This document shows, piece after piece, positions 10,980-23,779 of a stretch of 64,000 bases of DNA. Numbering within the stretch: the stretch's first letter is position 1; each line of letters opens with the position of its first letter. The notes beneath the pieces are model-generated. The model was not told the DNA's origin and did no database searches. It saw nothing but the letters and a program-made list of their open reading frames with translations. A program made the position numbers and the translations under genes. Source of the DNA: Thermothelomyces thermophilus ATCC 42464 (Eukaryota > Ascomycota > Sordariomycetes > Sordariales > Chaetomiaceae); the NCBI RefSeq assembly GCF_000226095.1, contig NC_016474.1, forward strand, positions 4,836,001 to 4,900,000. The letters run 5' to 3'.

Positions 10980-11425
10980 TGTCACGGATAAGCACATAGA
11001 CGGCCCGGCAGGCTGCAGCCAGGACACGGGACATCCCGACAGCCAATCACTTGACGGACCAATCAGAAGATTATCACTGCCAAGACTAAGGTCTTCACTA
11101 GTAATAATAACATGTCACCATCAACAACGCGGAATCACGGAGTAAAAGGAGAAATGGTACTAGTGATAACTATTAAAGAGGGACAGATAATTATATATAT
11201 ATAGCTAGCTAGTCACTCGTTATAGTAAACTCTAGGAGTTTACCAGTGGTAATAATCACAATTATAGTACTTATACCAAGCATTGCTAATTACTGTAAGA
11301 GACAACTCTAGTGTTGTTATAAACCCTTTGGCTTTACCGAATCCCTTAGACGACCTGCCTACTTGTCACGCTCAACCTACCTCTATCTAGACCCTTTTAG
11401 AAGAAGTCTAAGTTAGGTTTGTCAT
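10980..11425 (+). repeat. 5' LTR of the gypsy fossil
   Basis: 446 bp matching 18114-18560. Differences between the two LTRs that I compared are overwhelmingly C/T and G/A transitions. Confidence 0.85.
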
Positions 11426-14400
11426 ACGTTGTTACCACTCCCTTTGTTCTATCATAGTTCAGAACAGAGGTGACTTCGACCTCGATATCGACATGGCTAC
11501 CAACGTCACGGCCAAACAGCTGCTCGCTTAGCTTGGTCAACTTTAGCAGCGGATCTAGGAGTTAGACTAGAGAGACAAGGCTACTTAAGCTCGAATCAAG
11601 GAACTCGAGAACCGTGAAAAGTACTTGTAGAAGTTGGTTAACGAGGCCTATGCCAAAATCGAGGCACTCGAGGGCGCCAAAGCGAAGCGTATCAAGATCG
11701 AACTACCTAGCAAATACGGAGGAACTAAGGAAGATCTTATAGGATTCCTAATAAACCTCTAATCCTACTTCTGGCTTAATGACGATAAGTTTCTAGACGA
11801 TAAAGCCAAAGTCCTCTATATAGCTATAAGACTAGAGGGTAAGGTACTTAAATAGTTTAAGCCTATATAGAATGACTATCTTATAGAGGAAGACGAAGAC
11901 GATCGAGACACGTTTATATAGGCAGTCTTCCGATCTTATAACCATTTCGAAGAAGAGCTTTGGAAAGTTTTTGGCGACAAAGACAAGAAGATTCATACGT
12001 AAGAAAGACTTACTAATCTCCGATAGACCAAGTTAGTAGCCTCCTATGCTATATAGTTTAGATAAGACATACTCAAGTCTTAGCTTAATGATAAGGCGTT
12101 AATATAATTGTTCTATAATGGCCTAAAGGAAAAGGTCAAGGATAAGCTATATAAGTACAATCGGCCTAAGACTCTAGATAAATATATTATATAGGCTATT
12201 AGGATCGATAATTGACTCTATATACAAGAGTAGCAGAAACAAAGTCAAATGAACAGGACCATAGTTAAGGCTAACGACAAGAAAAAGCAAGCATACGTTA
12301 GTACCTTGTATAGGATGTACCTCGGAGCCATAGATATAGACATAGCATAAAAGCAGGACTAGAAGAAGACGACCAAAGACAAGTCTAATGTTACCTACTA
12401 TAACTATAGAAAGAAAGGACACTATAAGCGAGAATACTAGAGCCTAAAGAAAGAATAGAAACTAACCCCTAGAAAGGAAATTACAACTATCGACAAAACC
12501 ACTAAGGATGTCATCAAAGTAGCAGCCACGAGCTATAAAGACAAGGGTAGTGATATAGATAGTCTCGGATACAACGGCAACGGTGAAGACAAACAAGCAC
12601 CGTACTCCGAACTGGTCACTATAGATCTAGAGATAGGTCTTGCCGAATAGGACATGGCAGGAGAATATACACTGCTAATCTTAATTCTCCTAGCCTTAAG
12701 GCAATAGGGTTTTACGGTTATATAGAGGCGGGATAGATTATAGACAACCGATATACAAGGAATCGAAAGACCCGGACCTAATGTTCTATTCCTCTAGGAA
12801 CGAATCGAATAGTACTATAATAAAGTTTTCTAACTTAACATGGAACTATATAAATAGGATAGGCGCTTGACTTGACTTGCCTAGTAAAGTGATAAGATAA
12901 AGGACAAAATGAGAGAACTCCGACATATTATAGAAGCTATTAAAGGAGAACAGCCTATGACATATAATAGGCCCAATAGCTACGCCAAGTACCTTGATGA
13001 TTAGTAACTTAGTAACGACGTATAGAACCTAGAATACTAGTTTATGCACGCGAACCGCGGAAAAGACGAGCGTACGTAGGAAAGCTACTAGAAGAAACAC
13101 TCCTACCTTAGCATTAGAGTACCTACAGTCTACATATAGTGAGAAGGATTCGGGAAAGAATTCCAATACCTCCTAGGCGACGCTACACGACTATACCCTC
13201 GACACGAGGCATATACGCAAGTGCCTTGGTTCCAATATGTAGCGTACAAATGCCGATATCACTTCCGCGACAAATTTGAAAACAATTACTAGCTGACCCG
13301 ATAGGAAAATAGGGATAGAGGCTTATACCCTATGGAATAGGTCTATGATGTAGGAAACAGAGCGGCCGAATTGCTCTAGAAGATCGAAGCCTGTAATTTA
13401 GAAGGCATTATAATAGTTCTAAGATGAGCCTGGCCTAGGTACTACGGAACCGGACGAGATATATAGGACTCGTGCTAGAGTAACGATTGCCTCTATTACA
13501 TAGACGAAAAGAAATTGCGAATTCGGGAGCTTTAGACGAAGCTATAGCACGTATAACGGAAAGCGGAATAGACCTAATAGTAGGAAGCTATAAGCACTTA
13601 ATAGCTTACGGAAATGAGCACGATCGACAAAGCCGCTATTAGCTAAACAACTGAAGAGGTTAGCACTAACCTGGGAAACGGGTCAGGGCCCTTCGAGGGG
13701 CCCGGAAACCATTAACGCCTATATAGCGGCGAGTAGTAGCATAGTACAGGAGGAACTAGCGTAAGAGACCATTATATCGAGACCTCCTAGTAGAAACATA
13801 GGAAATTGCCGTAATCTTTAGACGATGGTAGTAAGACAAGCGACTATAGATAATAGCACAATAGAAACAGCACGAAATGCTCGTACTAGTAGATAGTAGA
13901 GCAGAGATAAACCTAATTTCGCCGACACTTGTAAATCAGCTACGGATACCCTAGAGAATGAAGCGGAAGCATGGCATAGTCAAAGGGCTATTCCTAATGT
14001 AGTAGGTATATAGGGAGACTAAACCGATTGACATTACTATAGCAAGGAAGACTATAGCAGTTATATTTAGCATCGTAGATATAGGTAATAACAAAGACAT
14101 GATATTAGGGTTACTATAGTATGAAGATTACGACCCGGACATTAGCTAGAAGAATAGTAGCTACCTATAACTCTAAACGGAGTCATATTCGACTAGCAAG
14201 ATAGGGAGCATACAAGGATCACGAGCAGACGATGCTCAAGGAAAGGCATATCCTACAGATCTACTATAAGAGACAGATAGTAGTAGATAGACCACTACAG
14301 ACTCTAAAAGAGGCGGTATAACGATATCGATATCGCGATAGGAGGAACGAGCTAAATCGCCGATAGCTATTCTCTCCGTTGACAAATGCAGAGCACTGTA

Positions 14401-17400
14401 ATTAGAGTAGTAGGTTAAGACAGGAGAAATCGCTAGTATTGCTATAGACAGAACCAAGTTCGTATACTATTAGAAAACCGAGAGACAAGACAAGACTAGG
14501 GAAGTACTAAAGGAATACAAAGGACATCTAGCATTCGAACCGAAGTATCTAGAAGGATTACTAGAATACGGCCTATAGGATCACAAGATCAAGCTTAAGG
14601 AAGGAGCACGACTAAAGTTCTTTAAGATTTACTATATGAGCTAGATATAGAACGAAGAACTTAAGCGATATTTGGAAGAGAACCTTTGAAGAGGATATAT
14701 CTGCCTATTGACATTGCTAACAGGCTACCTAATCCTGTTTATACCTAAGAAAGACGGAAAGCTACGGTTATATGTCGACTATTAGCAACTTAACGAATAG
14801 ACCGTGAAAAATCGATACCTATTATTGCTAATCTCACGGCTCCGAGATTAGTTAGCAGGAGCCTAATATTTCACGCGTCTTGACTTGCTATCGGCCTATA
14901 ACTATATACAGATCAAAGAAGGCGACAAGTAGAAAACGGCCTTTAGGATACCCTATAGCTACTATAAGTACCTCGTCATGCTATTTGGACTTACAAACAC
15001 GCTAGCAACGTTCTAAGCCCTAATTAATCAAGCTATCCGACCCTTTCTCGACAAATTTATAGTATATTATCTCGACGATATACTTATCTTCTCTAAGACG
15101 ATAGACAAACACCGGAAGCACGTAAAAGCAGTACTAGACACGCTATACGCGTACAAGCTATCAGTTAACAAGGAAAAGAGCGAATTCCATGTTAGGAAAA
15201 TAGTATTCCTAGGATACGAAATATCCCTAGGATAAATTCGGATAGAACCTTCAAAGGTTAAAGCCATCAAGAATTGGCTACAACCGACGTTAGTTACGGA
15301 AGTATAAAGCTTTATCGGATTTACGAACTTCTACCGAATGTTCATCAGGAACTTTGGAGCGATCGTACGACCTTTATACGAACTTACCAAGAAGAACGCC
15401 GAATTCTAATAGGAAGAGCGACACGAGCAAGCATTTATACAGATCTGTAATACCATTATTAAAGATCTAGTACTAGTACTACCAGACCCCAAGAAACCAT
15501 TCGAGGTAGAAATAGACGCTTCAGACTACGCCATTAGAGGACAATTAGGACAACGAGACAAACAAGGGAAGCTATATCCTATAGCCTTCTTTTCAAAGAA
15601 GCTCGATAGACCACGTCTCAATTATCCGATCTACGACAAAGAACTACTTACGATTATTGAAGCTTTTAAGGAATGGCGACTATATCTTAGTAGCACGATT
15701 AAACCGGTATAAGTGTATACGGATTACAAGAACCTACGATACTTTATAATAATAAAGGAACTTAACGGACGACAAATACGATAGGTAGAATTCCTCGCGG
15801 AGTTTAACTTTGAGATCTGCTATAAGAAGGGCAAAGAGAACGTACAAGCAGATATCTTAAGCCGACGAACGGATCATACGAAAGGACAAACGGAAATAAC
15901 ACTACCGTTATTCAAGGAACGAATAGACGGAACGCTACATTACAAAACGTAGATACCTATAGAAGATAATCTACTCGACTCGTTCCTAGAATGCTATATA
16001 ATCTTTCGAGAGGAAAGGATTAACAAGGTATAGTATTAAGTAATACCTAGACCAGTAGTACCTGACGGAGTAGAAGAGAAAGATAGGAAACTCTGGTATC
16101 GAGGTAAAGCATATATCCACGACAAGGATCAATAGCTACGGATGATTTGAGAACTCTACAAGTCGAAACTCGGAGGACACAAAGGAGTTACGAAGACTGT
16201 CGCACAAGTCAAGAAACACTACAACTTTCCACAGTTAACGGCACGAGTTAAGGAAGTCGTACGGAGCTATAATATCTACAATCGAAGCAAAACGGCACGA
16301 CACAAGCTATATAGGCTACTTTAGCCACTGCCGATAGCTAACAAACTATAGAGCTTGGTCACGATGGACTTTATCACGAAGTTGCTAGAATCTAAGGATA
16401 TAGCCACAGGAGTGACCTACGATAGTATTCTTACTATAGTAGATCGCCTGACTAAATGGGTATACTTCTTTCCCTATAAGGAGTTATAGATAGCAGAACA
16501 GTTAGCAGACGTAATCTATTAGTAAGTTATATTAGTGTATGCTTGGCCGTAAGAATAGATCACCGACAGAGACACCAAGTTCGTATCGAAGTTCTGGCAA
16601 GCGTTAATGTAACGATTAGGCGTTAATAGCAAGCTGTCAACGGCATATCACCTATAGATTGACGGACAAATGGAGCAACTAAACCAAGTTATCAAGTAAT
16701 ATCTCTGTTCTTACGTCAATTACTAGCAAGACAACTAGGTCATACTATTACTAACAGTATAACTTGCTTATAATACGACGCCAATAGAAATAACTAAAGT
16801 TATACCATTCTTCGCGAACTATAGATATAAAGTAGACCTTAGGCAAGGACTAGAGGTTATAGTGCTAAGAGCAGCAGTTAAAGTAGAATAGATATACGCA
16901 TTACACAAGAAGCTCAAGAAGGAACTCGAGTTTATCAAAACTAGAATGAAGAATTACTACGACAAATATAGGCTCGAGGGACCTTGCCTAGAGAGGGGAG
17001 ACAAAGTCTACCTGATCGTACAGAACTTACGAACCAAACGACTAAGCGCAAAGCTAGACTTTAAGAAGGTCGGACCCTTTGTTATTAAAGAACGAATTTC
17101 GACATCTAACTACTAACTATCGTTACCATCATCTATATACCTACAGACAGATATTTTTCATATTTCACTTCTCGAACTAGTACTAAAGAATGCTAAGACC
17201 GCTATAAGTATCGAAGCAAAGGATAAAGAGAAAGAATAGGACGTTAAAGAAATTCTAGATTTACGTATTATTAATAGGGAACTATAGTATCTAGTCAAAT
17301 GGCTTAATTTTAGACCAGAAGACAACTCATAGGAACTAGTCAAGAACCTAAATTGCCCTAAGAAACTGGAACAGTTCTACTGGCAGAACCCGGATCGACT

Positions 17401-18113
17401 AAAGGAAAACCTAGGACAGAACCAAAGACGGCGCCCCAGTCGATAGCATCGACAGCATCATTAATCTATGATAAGGGTATAGCAGGCGCCTCTTACCGCT
17501 TAACCTCCTCTAACTCGTCTAAGGTCGATAGACTATACGCCATTATATTGGTACCTTTCTCTACCAAAAACTCCTTCTGCTGACAAAGATGCTAGAGCTA
17601 TATAAGCTTTTCGGACAACTCACGCTAGGCTTCTTCTAGACGGCATTAAGATTTATCTAGCTCAAGTTTGGCACGACGTTTAGCATCCTTGATACGACGC
17701 TGCTCCTAGAGAATACGATCCACTAGAACGAATATTAGGAATTACATTCAAAAAAAAAAAAAAAGGAGACATACTTATAGGAAGAAAGTAGTATGCTAGA
17801 GCTATCATAAGAACGACCTCGATGAACGTAGGCTTCATAATACTTTATATACACGATCATTTTACAAACGAGGCCTTACGACGTGTACCAAGAGCAAGGC
17901 ATAACGACAAAACCATTCTTAGTAATATTCTAAGCAAGGGAAGCACGGTAATATATAGAATACAACTTCCGTTTCTCTATCGGCATTTTGTTAACATGGC
18001 GACTATAACGTAGAAACAGGAAGAATATAGTACTTACAAGCGAAGGGTTATTAGCGCTATTTAAAACGGCCTAAGAGGGCTTTCGGGTCGAAAGCCTTAA
18101 AGGAGGGGTATTG

Positions 18114-18560
18114 TGTCACGGATAAGTATATGGACAGCCTGGCAGGCTGTAGCTAGGACACGGGACATCCTAACAGCCAATCACTTGATAGACCAATCAG
18201 AAGATTATTACTACCAAGACTAAGGTCTTCACTAGTGATAATAACATATCACCATCGACAACACGGAATCACAGAGTAAAAGGAGAAATAGTACTAGTAA
18301 TAACTATTAAAGAGGGACAGATAATTGTATATATATAGCTAGCTAGTCACTTATTATAGTAGACTCTAGGAGTTTACTAGTGGTAACAATTATAATTACA
18401 GTACTTATACCAAGTATTGCTAATTACTGTGAGAGACAACTCTAGTGTTATTGTGAACCCTTTGGCTTCACCGAATCCCTCAGACGACCTGCCTGCTTGT
18501 CACGCTCAACCTACCTCCGTCTGGACCCTTTCAGAAGAAGTCTGAGTTGGGTTCGTCATA
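18114..18560 (+). repeat. 3' LTR of the gypsy fossil
   Basis: 447 bp, preceded by the purine-rich tract aaaggaggggtat and followed directly by the CCTAG duplication, after which the pogo transposase resumes. Confidence 0.85.
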
Positions 18561-19638
18561 CCTAGCTGACAAGTGTATCGTAACTACCGATAATGGCTAG
18601 ACTACTAATGCCGTGGGCCTAGATTGGATCAAGTACTTCGACTACTATATAGCGCCCTAGGCAAAGGGCAAGTACTGGTTATTAATCCTCGATGGCCACG
18701 AGAGCCACCACTCGACCAAGTTCGAGCTCTACTACTAGCAAAATAACATTATCACGCTCTATATACCTCCGTACTCTTCTTATGAACTCTAGCCACTTGA
18801 TATCAGCTGCTTTAGGCCGCTGAAGAAGGCGTATAGTCGCCAGGTCGAGGACTTAATACAGATATATATCACCTACGTAAGCAAGCTCGAGTTTCTCTAT
18901 ACCTTCCACGAGGCATTCTTTGCCTCGATGACAGGGAAGAATATCCAAGATGGCTTTACAGGGTCTGGCCTAGTGCCCTATGATCTAGAGAGGGTGCTTT
19001 CTAAGCTAGATATACGGCTTCGTACGCCAATACCTCTAAACTCGCGGGCTGGCACACTATAACCTTAGGTCTTCCAGACACTATACAACCCTCGAGAAGC
19101 GACCTCGTAGTCAACGCTCATCAAGACTCGCATTGCCAACCATCAAAATAGCTCCCCGACGTCAATGTTGGCTACTTTGGACCAGCTTGCCAAGAGTATA
19201 ACGGCTATGATGCACCAGGTGGCTCTCCTTCGTGTAGAGAACGCTTCGCTCTGCAAGGCTAACAAGGCACTAAGCAAGCGCCGGAGAGCGAAAAGAACAC
19301 GCGTGTAGCTTGGAGGATCGCTTGCAGTACAAGATACAAAGGATCAACTTGACCAGAAAGCCGTGGTGGGGGAGGTGGCGCAGGAAAAGGAGCAGGATAG
19401 TGGTGGTGCGGGGGGGGGGGGGGGGTTCGTACGAAGGTTCGGTGCTGTGGTGTGTGTGGCAAGCCTGGCCATAATGCCTGTACGTGCTAGGAGGTTGCAG
19501 AAGGGTCTGATTAAGCTGTTTCTGATGTAATTGTAGTTGGTTCCTAATGTTGTTGCGTTGTAATCGAGGATAGTTCTTGTAGAGTGGTGGAGACTGTACG
19601 ACTCGCTTATATATACGACTCGCTTATAAGATACGTTA

Positions 19639-20184
19639 GCTTGTATTCTTACCGGCTCAATTCCCCTCCTAGAATTCACTCTGTTTTCTATATCTCCCTA
19701 TTGAAGAGAGCAGCCGACGACTCTCCACTATCGTAGGTCTAAGATAATACGCAGCCCCTAGCCATCATTGCTGAGGATACTAGAGAATAAGAATAGCTCG
19801 TTGAAGAGATCCTTAATATAAAGAGGAGAGAGAGAGGCTGCTAAGTACTAATCAAGTGGACAAAATGAATATAACTAACATAGAAACCACTTAGCGCCTT
19901 CCTAGACACAGATTACGATCAACAACCGGGGAGAGGAGGGGGGTATTGTAACGGGCTGAGCCCAAGGTTGGCCTCGGCAACCCTCGGCTGAGCTCCTGAC
20001 GCTACTCCTGACTCGTTACCTCTGACGACGGCGCCAGGTCCACTACGCGACCTACGGCCCCATCGGGACATACGAAGATTGTGACGCTGGAATGTTTCTC
20101 TCTCTCTTCTCTTCTCTCCTCAAGATTAGCGTACTCGTAAAGTCGTCACCAGCTAGTTGCAATATACTGCCTGGGACCGTTACA
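19639..20184 (+). mobile_element. Second Ty3/gypsy fossil: 3' end with chromodomain and LTR
   Basis: A chromodomain-like segment lies at about 19765-19930, followed by a purine-rich tract and a 237-bp LTR (19948-20184) that begins TGTAACGG and ends CCGTTACA. This LTR differs in sequence from that of the nested fossil, so this is another family. Only the 3' end is present in recognisable form: it begins at the pogo-type boundary, and no matching 5' LTR was found in the window. The element is broken and old, at least older than the pogo-type insertion if that element landed within it. Confidence 0.7.
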
Positions 20185-20366
20185 GTTATAGATGTTTGCA
20201 CATCGTCTAGTAGTCTCTAATGGCTGTAACGAACAAGGAATCATTCTATTCTGACGCATAATTTTGTGAACATTGGACAGAGCGGTACGACACCAAAATG
20301 CAATCTATCCTCCTTATACATTCACGCCTAACTCATAGTATTTTACCTAAACGGGTACCTCCCCAC

Positions 20367-21661
20367 TTAAGCAGCGACCACCGACGGCCGGATCGGTGCA
20401 GACACCCGCACGTTATGCGCTGCCATCCGGTTGATGGGGTCGAGGATCGCGGAGGAGATTCGGCCCTGGGAGTCTTCCTCCGGCGCAACGTTGATGGGAA
20501 TGCCCGCTGGAAGGTTCTCGAGCCTCACCCTCGCCATCGGCTTTCCCAGCAGCTCCGCCCTCTGTTCAACTGAGTTTGTCGCGGGCCTGGCAGGTCCCTC
20601 GAACCCTGCTCGGAAGCACAACATAGTTGATTAGCGAGTATATTATCCAGAGGTGCAAGGGCTGCGGAAACTCACTAAAACTCAGTATGTCCTGAATATA
20701 GCGGCGGGATAGCTCCCTGCCCATCTGTCCCTGGGCCGTTTCCCTGACCAGATAAAGCTTGCCGAGCTGCCGCCATCCCAACGGATTGGCTTGGTCCTCG
20801 ACGTTCTCGAGCTTGCCGCCACCAAGGAATCTCGATTCCCAGTACCAGCCCGACTCTCCGCGATTGCCGGAAGCCGTGCCGGGAAATGAAATGTGTGGGG
20901 GGGTGCCAGCGTTCGCGGGGCCGAGGAGATAGCGCACCCATTTGTGCACTATCTCGTGTGCAACTGTGATACCCATCAAGAACGAGCCGACCTCAAAGTT
21001 CTTCATGGCGTTTTCGTAGCGTGCCACGCTTACCGGGTCTTGTCTGCCTCTGAGGTCGTGGGCGATGACGGCCACGTGTCGAAGATTTTCAATGACCTAT
21101 GGTACAGTAATAGTCATTGCTGGTTCGAAGTCGGGGCATCAACTTGTCGGTTGATCGGAGCCGTCGCCTCGTTGAGACAAATTCCAGGCTTACCATTCTG
21201 TTGAACTTGATGCGGCCGTGGGTTTTGGGTCGATAGTCCCGAAAATTGTTGCCCCAAAGGGCGCCCTGGCCCTCCCCTTCGCCCTGAAATCGCATTGCGT
21301 GTGTCAAGTACACGTTGTAGAAGTCTCCACGGACGGTTCTCAGGAAGTAGCGGAGATAGTTTGGGATATTGTTGACATTGTCTGAGTAGAGACATGGGAG
21401 GTTTCGCTGGCGATTGTAGTTGACGGCATTTTGCCCTATCTCGACCAGAATTTGCTCACCTCTCGGTGATTCGAGCATACTCATACCAAGATGAAGAACA
21501 GCTTTCAGCGTCTTGAAGTCAAGGTTGTTCGGATCCAAATTGACGTAGCCGGGCGATGGGGAGAAAGGGTTGACAATGACTCCAGTAGGGTCGGTAAGAA
21601 TGCGTAAATGCCCAATGGTGCCGTTGAAGGGTGATGAAGCGGAAGAGGTGTGGCCCGACAT
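20367..21661 (-). CDS. Putative HExxH zinc metallopeptidase-like protein, three exons
   Basis: Spliced model of 375 aa: exons 21661-21194, 21096-20676 and 20605-20367, with introns of 97 and 70 bp bearing GTAAGC and GTGAGT donors; all phases agree. The ATG at 21661 opens the first exon; there is no signal peptide. Residues 203-207 read HEIVH inside a hydrophobic-flanked helix, the zinc-binding signature of gluzincin/metzincin peptidases. A GESG-x-Y-W-E segment 30 residues later could supply a third ligand. I do not recognise the family. A possible mechanism is zinc-dependent peptide hydrolysis, but without homologues the HExxH could be fortuitous. A CT-rich tract (GA on the plus strand) sits just upstream of the start. 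The neighbour at 22643 is divergent and may be distantly related. Confidence 0.7.
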
Positions 21662-22642
21662 TGTGATATTCGCCCAAAGAGAAAAGCTTTAGGTGTGAGA
21701 GAGAGAGAGAGGGAGAGAGAGAGAGGGGGGGGGAGAGAGAGAGAGGGGGAGAGAGAGAGAGAGAGAGAGAAAATACTTGAAGACAGGGGGAGACTTCTAA
21801 GTGTTGTTCGCTTTTAGCAGGAAGGGGATCGTAGAAGTAAACGGAGACCAGCGCTGGTTCTTAACACAACTTCACAAAGCAGGCAAGCTTTATCCTTTAA
21901 AGGTTGAATTCCCGGACCAAAATACTTCATGAATGAATTGTGATTGTCTCAGGGCCACAACCGCTACGGCCTATTCAGCGGCAAGCGCTTGTTTCAAGTG
22001 ACCGGCATGCACGGCCGACGTGCCCGGCTCCTACCTAGTTGAGATGGTTGGAGGTGGGCTTTTTTCGAGGCCCTATTCTGAGGGTTTCAGCCCCTTCTTT
22101 TCCTTCACGTCCTATCCAGAACCAAGGTTTAAAAATAGATCACGCAGTCCGGACCCTTTGACTCCTTGAGTGACCGGGTCGGGGCTGAGACTCGGTCACA
22201 CACCTAGTCAAATCACACCCCTATCGTATCCCTTGGGGGGGTGGCGTTGTCCCGTTGTTGGCCCGACTTCGAGTGGGTAAAACAAGCCGCGGCTGAACCT
22301 GAAATAACTAGGTTTCATGGCAGCAGGCTGGTTGGTAGTGCGTCGTTGGCTTTAATGTGCCTTGTTGGCTCAGGCCGACCCCGTCAACGGCCGGCAGCCA
22401 ATCAGAAACGGCTAATTGGCAGGTCGACTTGGGGGCTAAATCATTAATTATAAACTACCGATTCCCCTGCTCCAAAATCATCTTGCCTGATTTCCCTCCT
22501 TCATTTCACCCACCCATCAGGTCTGTTACCACTGCTTATGCTCCATCTATCAAGACTCTACAGCACACGCCTTGTTCCCCTGCGGCAATTAAATCAGGCT
22601 TGCTGCTTACCTCCTCGCGCTTTGAGGCGCTTATCGATTGCC
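21662..22642. promoter_or_regulatory. Divergent intergenic region with a GA/CT tract
   Basis: About 1 kb between two divergent genes. The only structure seen is the GA-rich microsatellite next to the minus-strand gene. An in-frame upstream ATG for the plus-strand gene lies at 22538 in weak context. Confidence 0.4.
21696..21771. repeat. GA-rich microsatellite
   Basis: Near-pure GA/G run of 75 bp beginning 35 bp upstream of the start codon of the minus-strand HExxH gene. It is a CT tract on the sense strand, as often seen in fungal promoters. Confidence 0.9.
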
Positions 22643-23779
22643 ATGGCCCAGCCTACCGACTGGAAAGCGGGGGAGATTGCGCGTCTGGCTGCCGAATCTC
22701 GGGCTGTCATCAAGTCGCCCGTATCTGGCCTTCCGCAGCGTCACCGCGACGTCTTTGAGCGGGCTTTGCGCCGTGTTCTCTCTACAGAACTGGCCCAGGT
22801 GACATACGCGCAAATCATCGATGGGTTCCCCCTCGTCGAAGTAGCTGGGGATATGGCAGGATGGGGCATCGACCGCGAACATCCCGTCTTTCGCGACAAC
22901 CACGATAAGCTCTGTCCCGGGGCATGGGAGAGGATGGCCGAGTTCCACTCTTCGTTCAGCATTGACGTCTTGAGCATGGATGAAAAAGTACGTGGGAAAA
23001 GTCAATCGTGCGCGGTGTCGTTCGAGCGAGGACAGTTTGTTGACTGTTTTGCCTCTTGCCCAGCTCCTGCATTCCTATGTCACAGCAGCTATTGGCTCCC
23101 TTGCCTTCAAAATGAGACTGCTCGAGATGGTTGCAGTCGCAGTGCACCAGTTGGCCGTTATGCTCCACAAGTTGGGGGATTTGGGAGTGCATGACGAGTG
23201 GAAGACTTGGAAGCCCCCCAACCGTTATATCGGGCCAGACTACTGCCCTGACCCGGAGCCCTTTGCGACCCTCTTCTTCCATTTCGACTTCACAGGGCAC
23301 GAACATTACCCTGAAGGTATAGCCGACATGGTTGGATACTGGGCCGAGAACCGGATCCTAGGAGGCGTGGTGCTTTTCGACCGAGGGGAGTCTAGCACTA
23401 ACGTGGGTCCTGTATATGCCATTTGAAATCGATCTCGAAAAGCTAACAAAGCTCATAGTCACAAGAGGTTTATTTCCATTCTTGCCGTCACAACGTGACG
23501 ACCCGCATATACGCTCTCACAAGTGAGCAGAAAGGAAGGCTTTGGGCTTTCCTGCTGTCGGATGGTTCGGATGGTGAAACCAACGTTTTGCCGATTCTCG
23601 GCGACTCGAAGAACAGAGTCCGTGTCGACACAGAATTCGCCATCCCCGTGTTTCACATCTATAGGGACAAGTGGGAACGAAAAGTCTTGAATGACTGGGA
23701 AACGAGGTTAGCTCGTCGAGATTATTTAGACCTGGTAGATGTCCCAGAGGCTGAGGACCGTGAGAGCTCGGAGCCTTAG
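22643..23779 (+). CDS. Unknown fungal protein, three exons
   Basis: Model of 334 aa: exons 22643-22987, 23064-23402 and 23459-23779. Introns are 76 bp (donor GTACGT) and 56 bp (donor GTGGGT, branch site GCTAAC, acceptor CATAG). The second donor could instead be GTATAT at 23412, adding three residues. I chose the ATG at 22643 (GCCATGG context); an in-frame ATG at 22538 would add a basic, mitochondrial-like 35-residue extension. Conserved-looking blocks are VAVAVHQLAVMLHKL, GYWAENRILGGVVLFDRGES and VYFHSCRHNVTTRIYAL. There is no signal peptide or membrane helix. The architecture resembles hypothetical proteins found widely in filamentous ascomycetes, but I know no assigned function. The W-x-E-x-R-x-LGG motif is also present in the divergent neighbour. 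Confidence 0.75.

Larger units (their letters stand above)
10980..18560 (+). mobile_element. Ty3/gypsy chromovirus-type LTR retrotransposon fossil (about 7.6 kb)
   Basis: Near-identical ends of about 446 bp (10980-11425 and 18114-18560) begin TGTCACGG. They are flanked by the 5-bp target duplication CCTAG (10975-10979, 18561-18565), and a purine-rich tract precedes the right LTR. Recognisable parts in order: gag with a CCHC knuckle near 12400, protease near 13880, reverse transcriptase about 14720-15110, RNase H about 15490-15870, integrase about 16130-16900, chromodomain about 17230-17400. That order and the chromodomain place it in the gypsy chromovirus group. It is badly broken, with dozens of stops and TA-rich transitions typical of RIP, so LTR divergence cannot give a reliable age. 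It is younger than the pogo-type element it lies in. Confidence 0.9.
10072..19636 (+). mobile_element. Pogo/Fot1-type DNA transposon, split by a nested LTR fossil
   Basis: Ends are inverted repeats, ACGTATTTGATAAGCGAGT at 10072 and the reverse complement of ACGTATCTTATAAGCGAGT ending at 19636. Each is flanked by TA (10070-10071, 19637-19638), and further ATAAGCGAGT copies sit just inside. The transposase starts at the ATG at 10280: N-terminal helix-turn-helix (VAKLYNVPVTTLRRR), CENP-B-type second helix-turn-helix, then the DDE domain (YNFDETGF at about 10750). After the nested insertion it resumes at 18566 (LDGHESHHS, then IPPYSS). A C-terminal tail with poly-G (about 19410) follows. Without its insertions it would be about 1.9 kb, the usual Fot1/Pot2 size. 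About a dozen in-frame stops, nearly all TAG, inactivate it. Confidence 0.85.
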
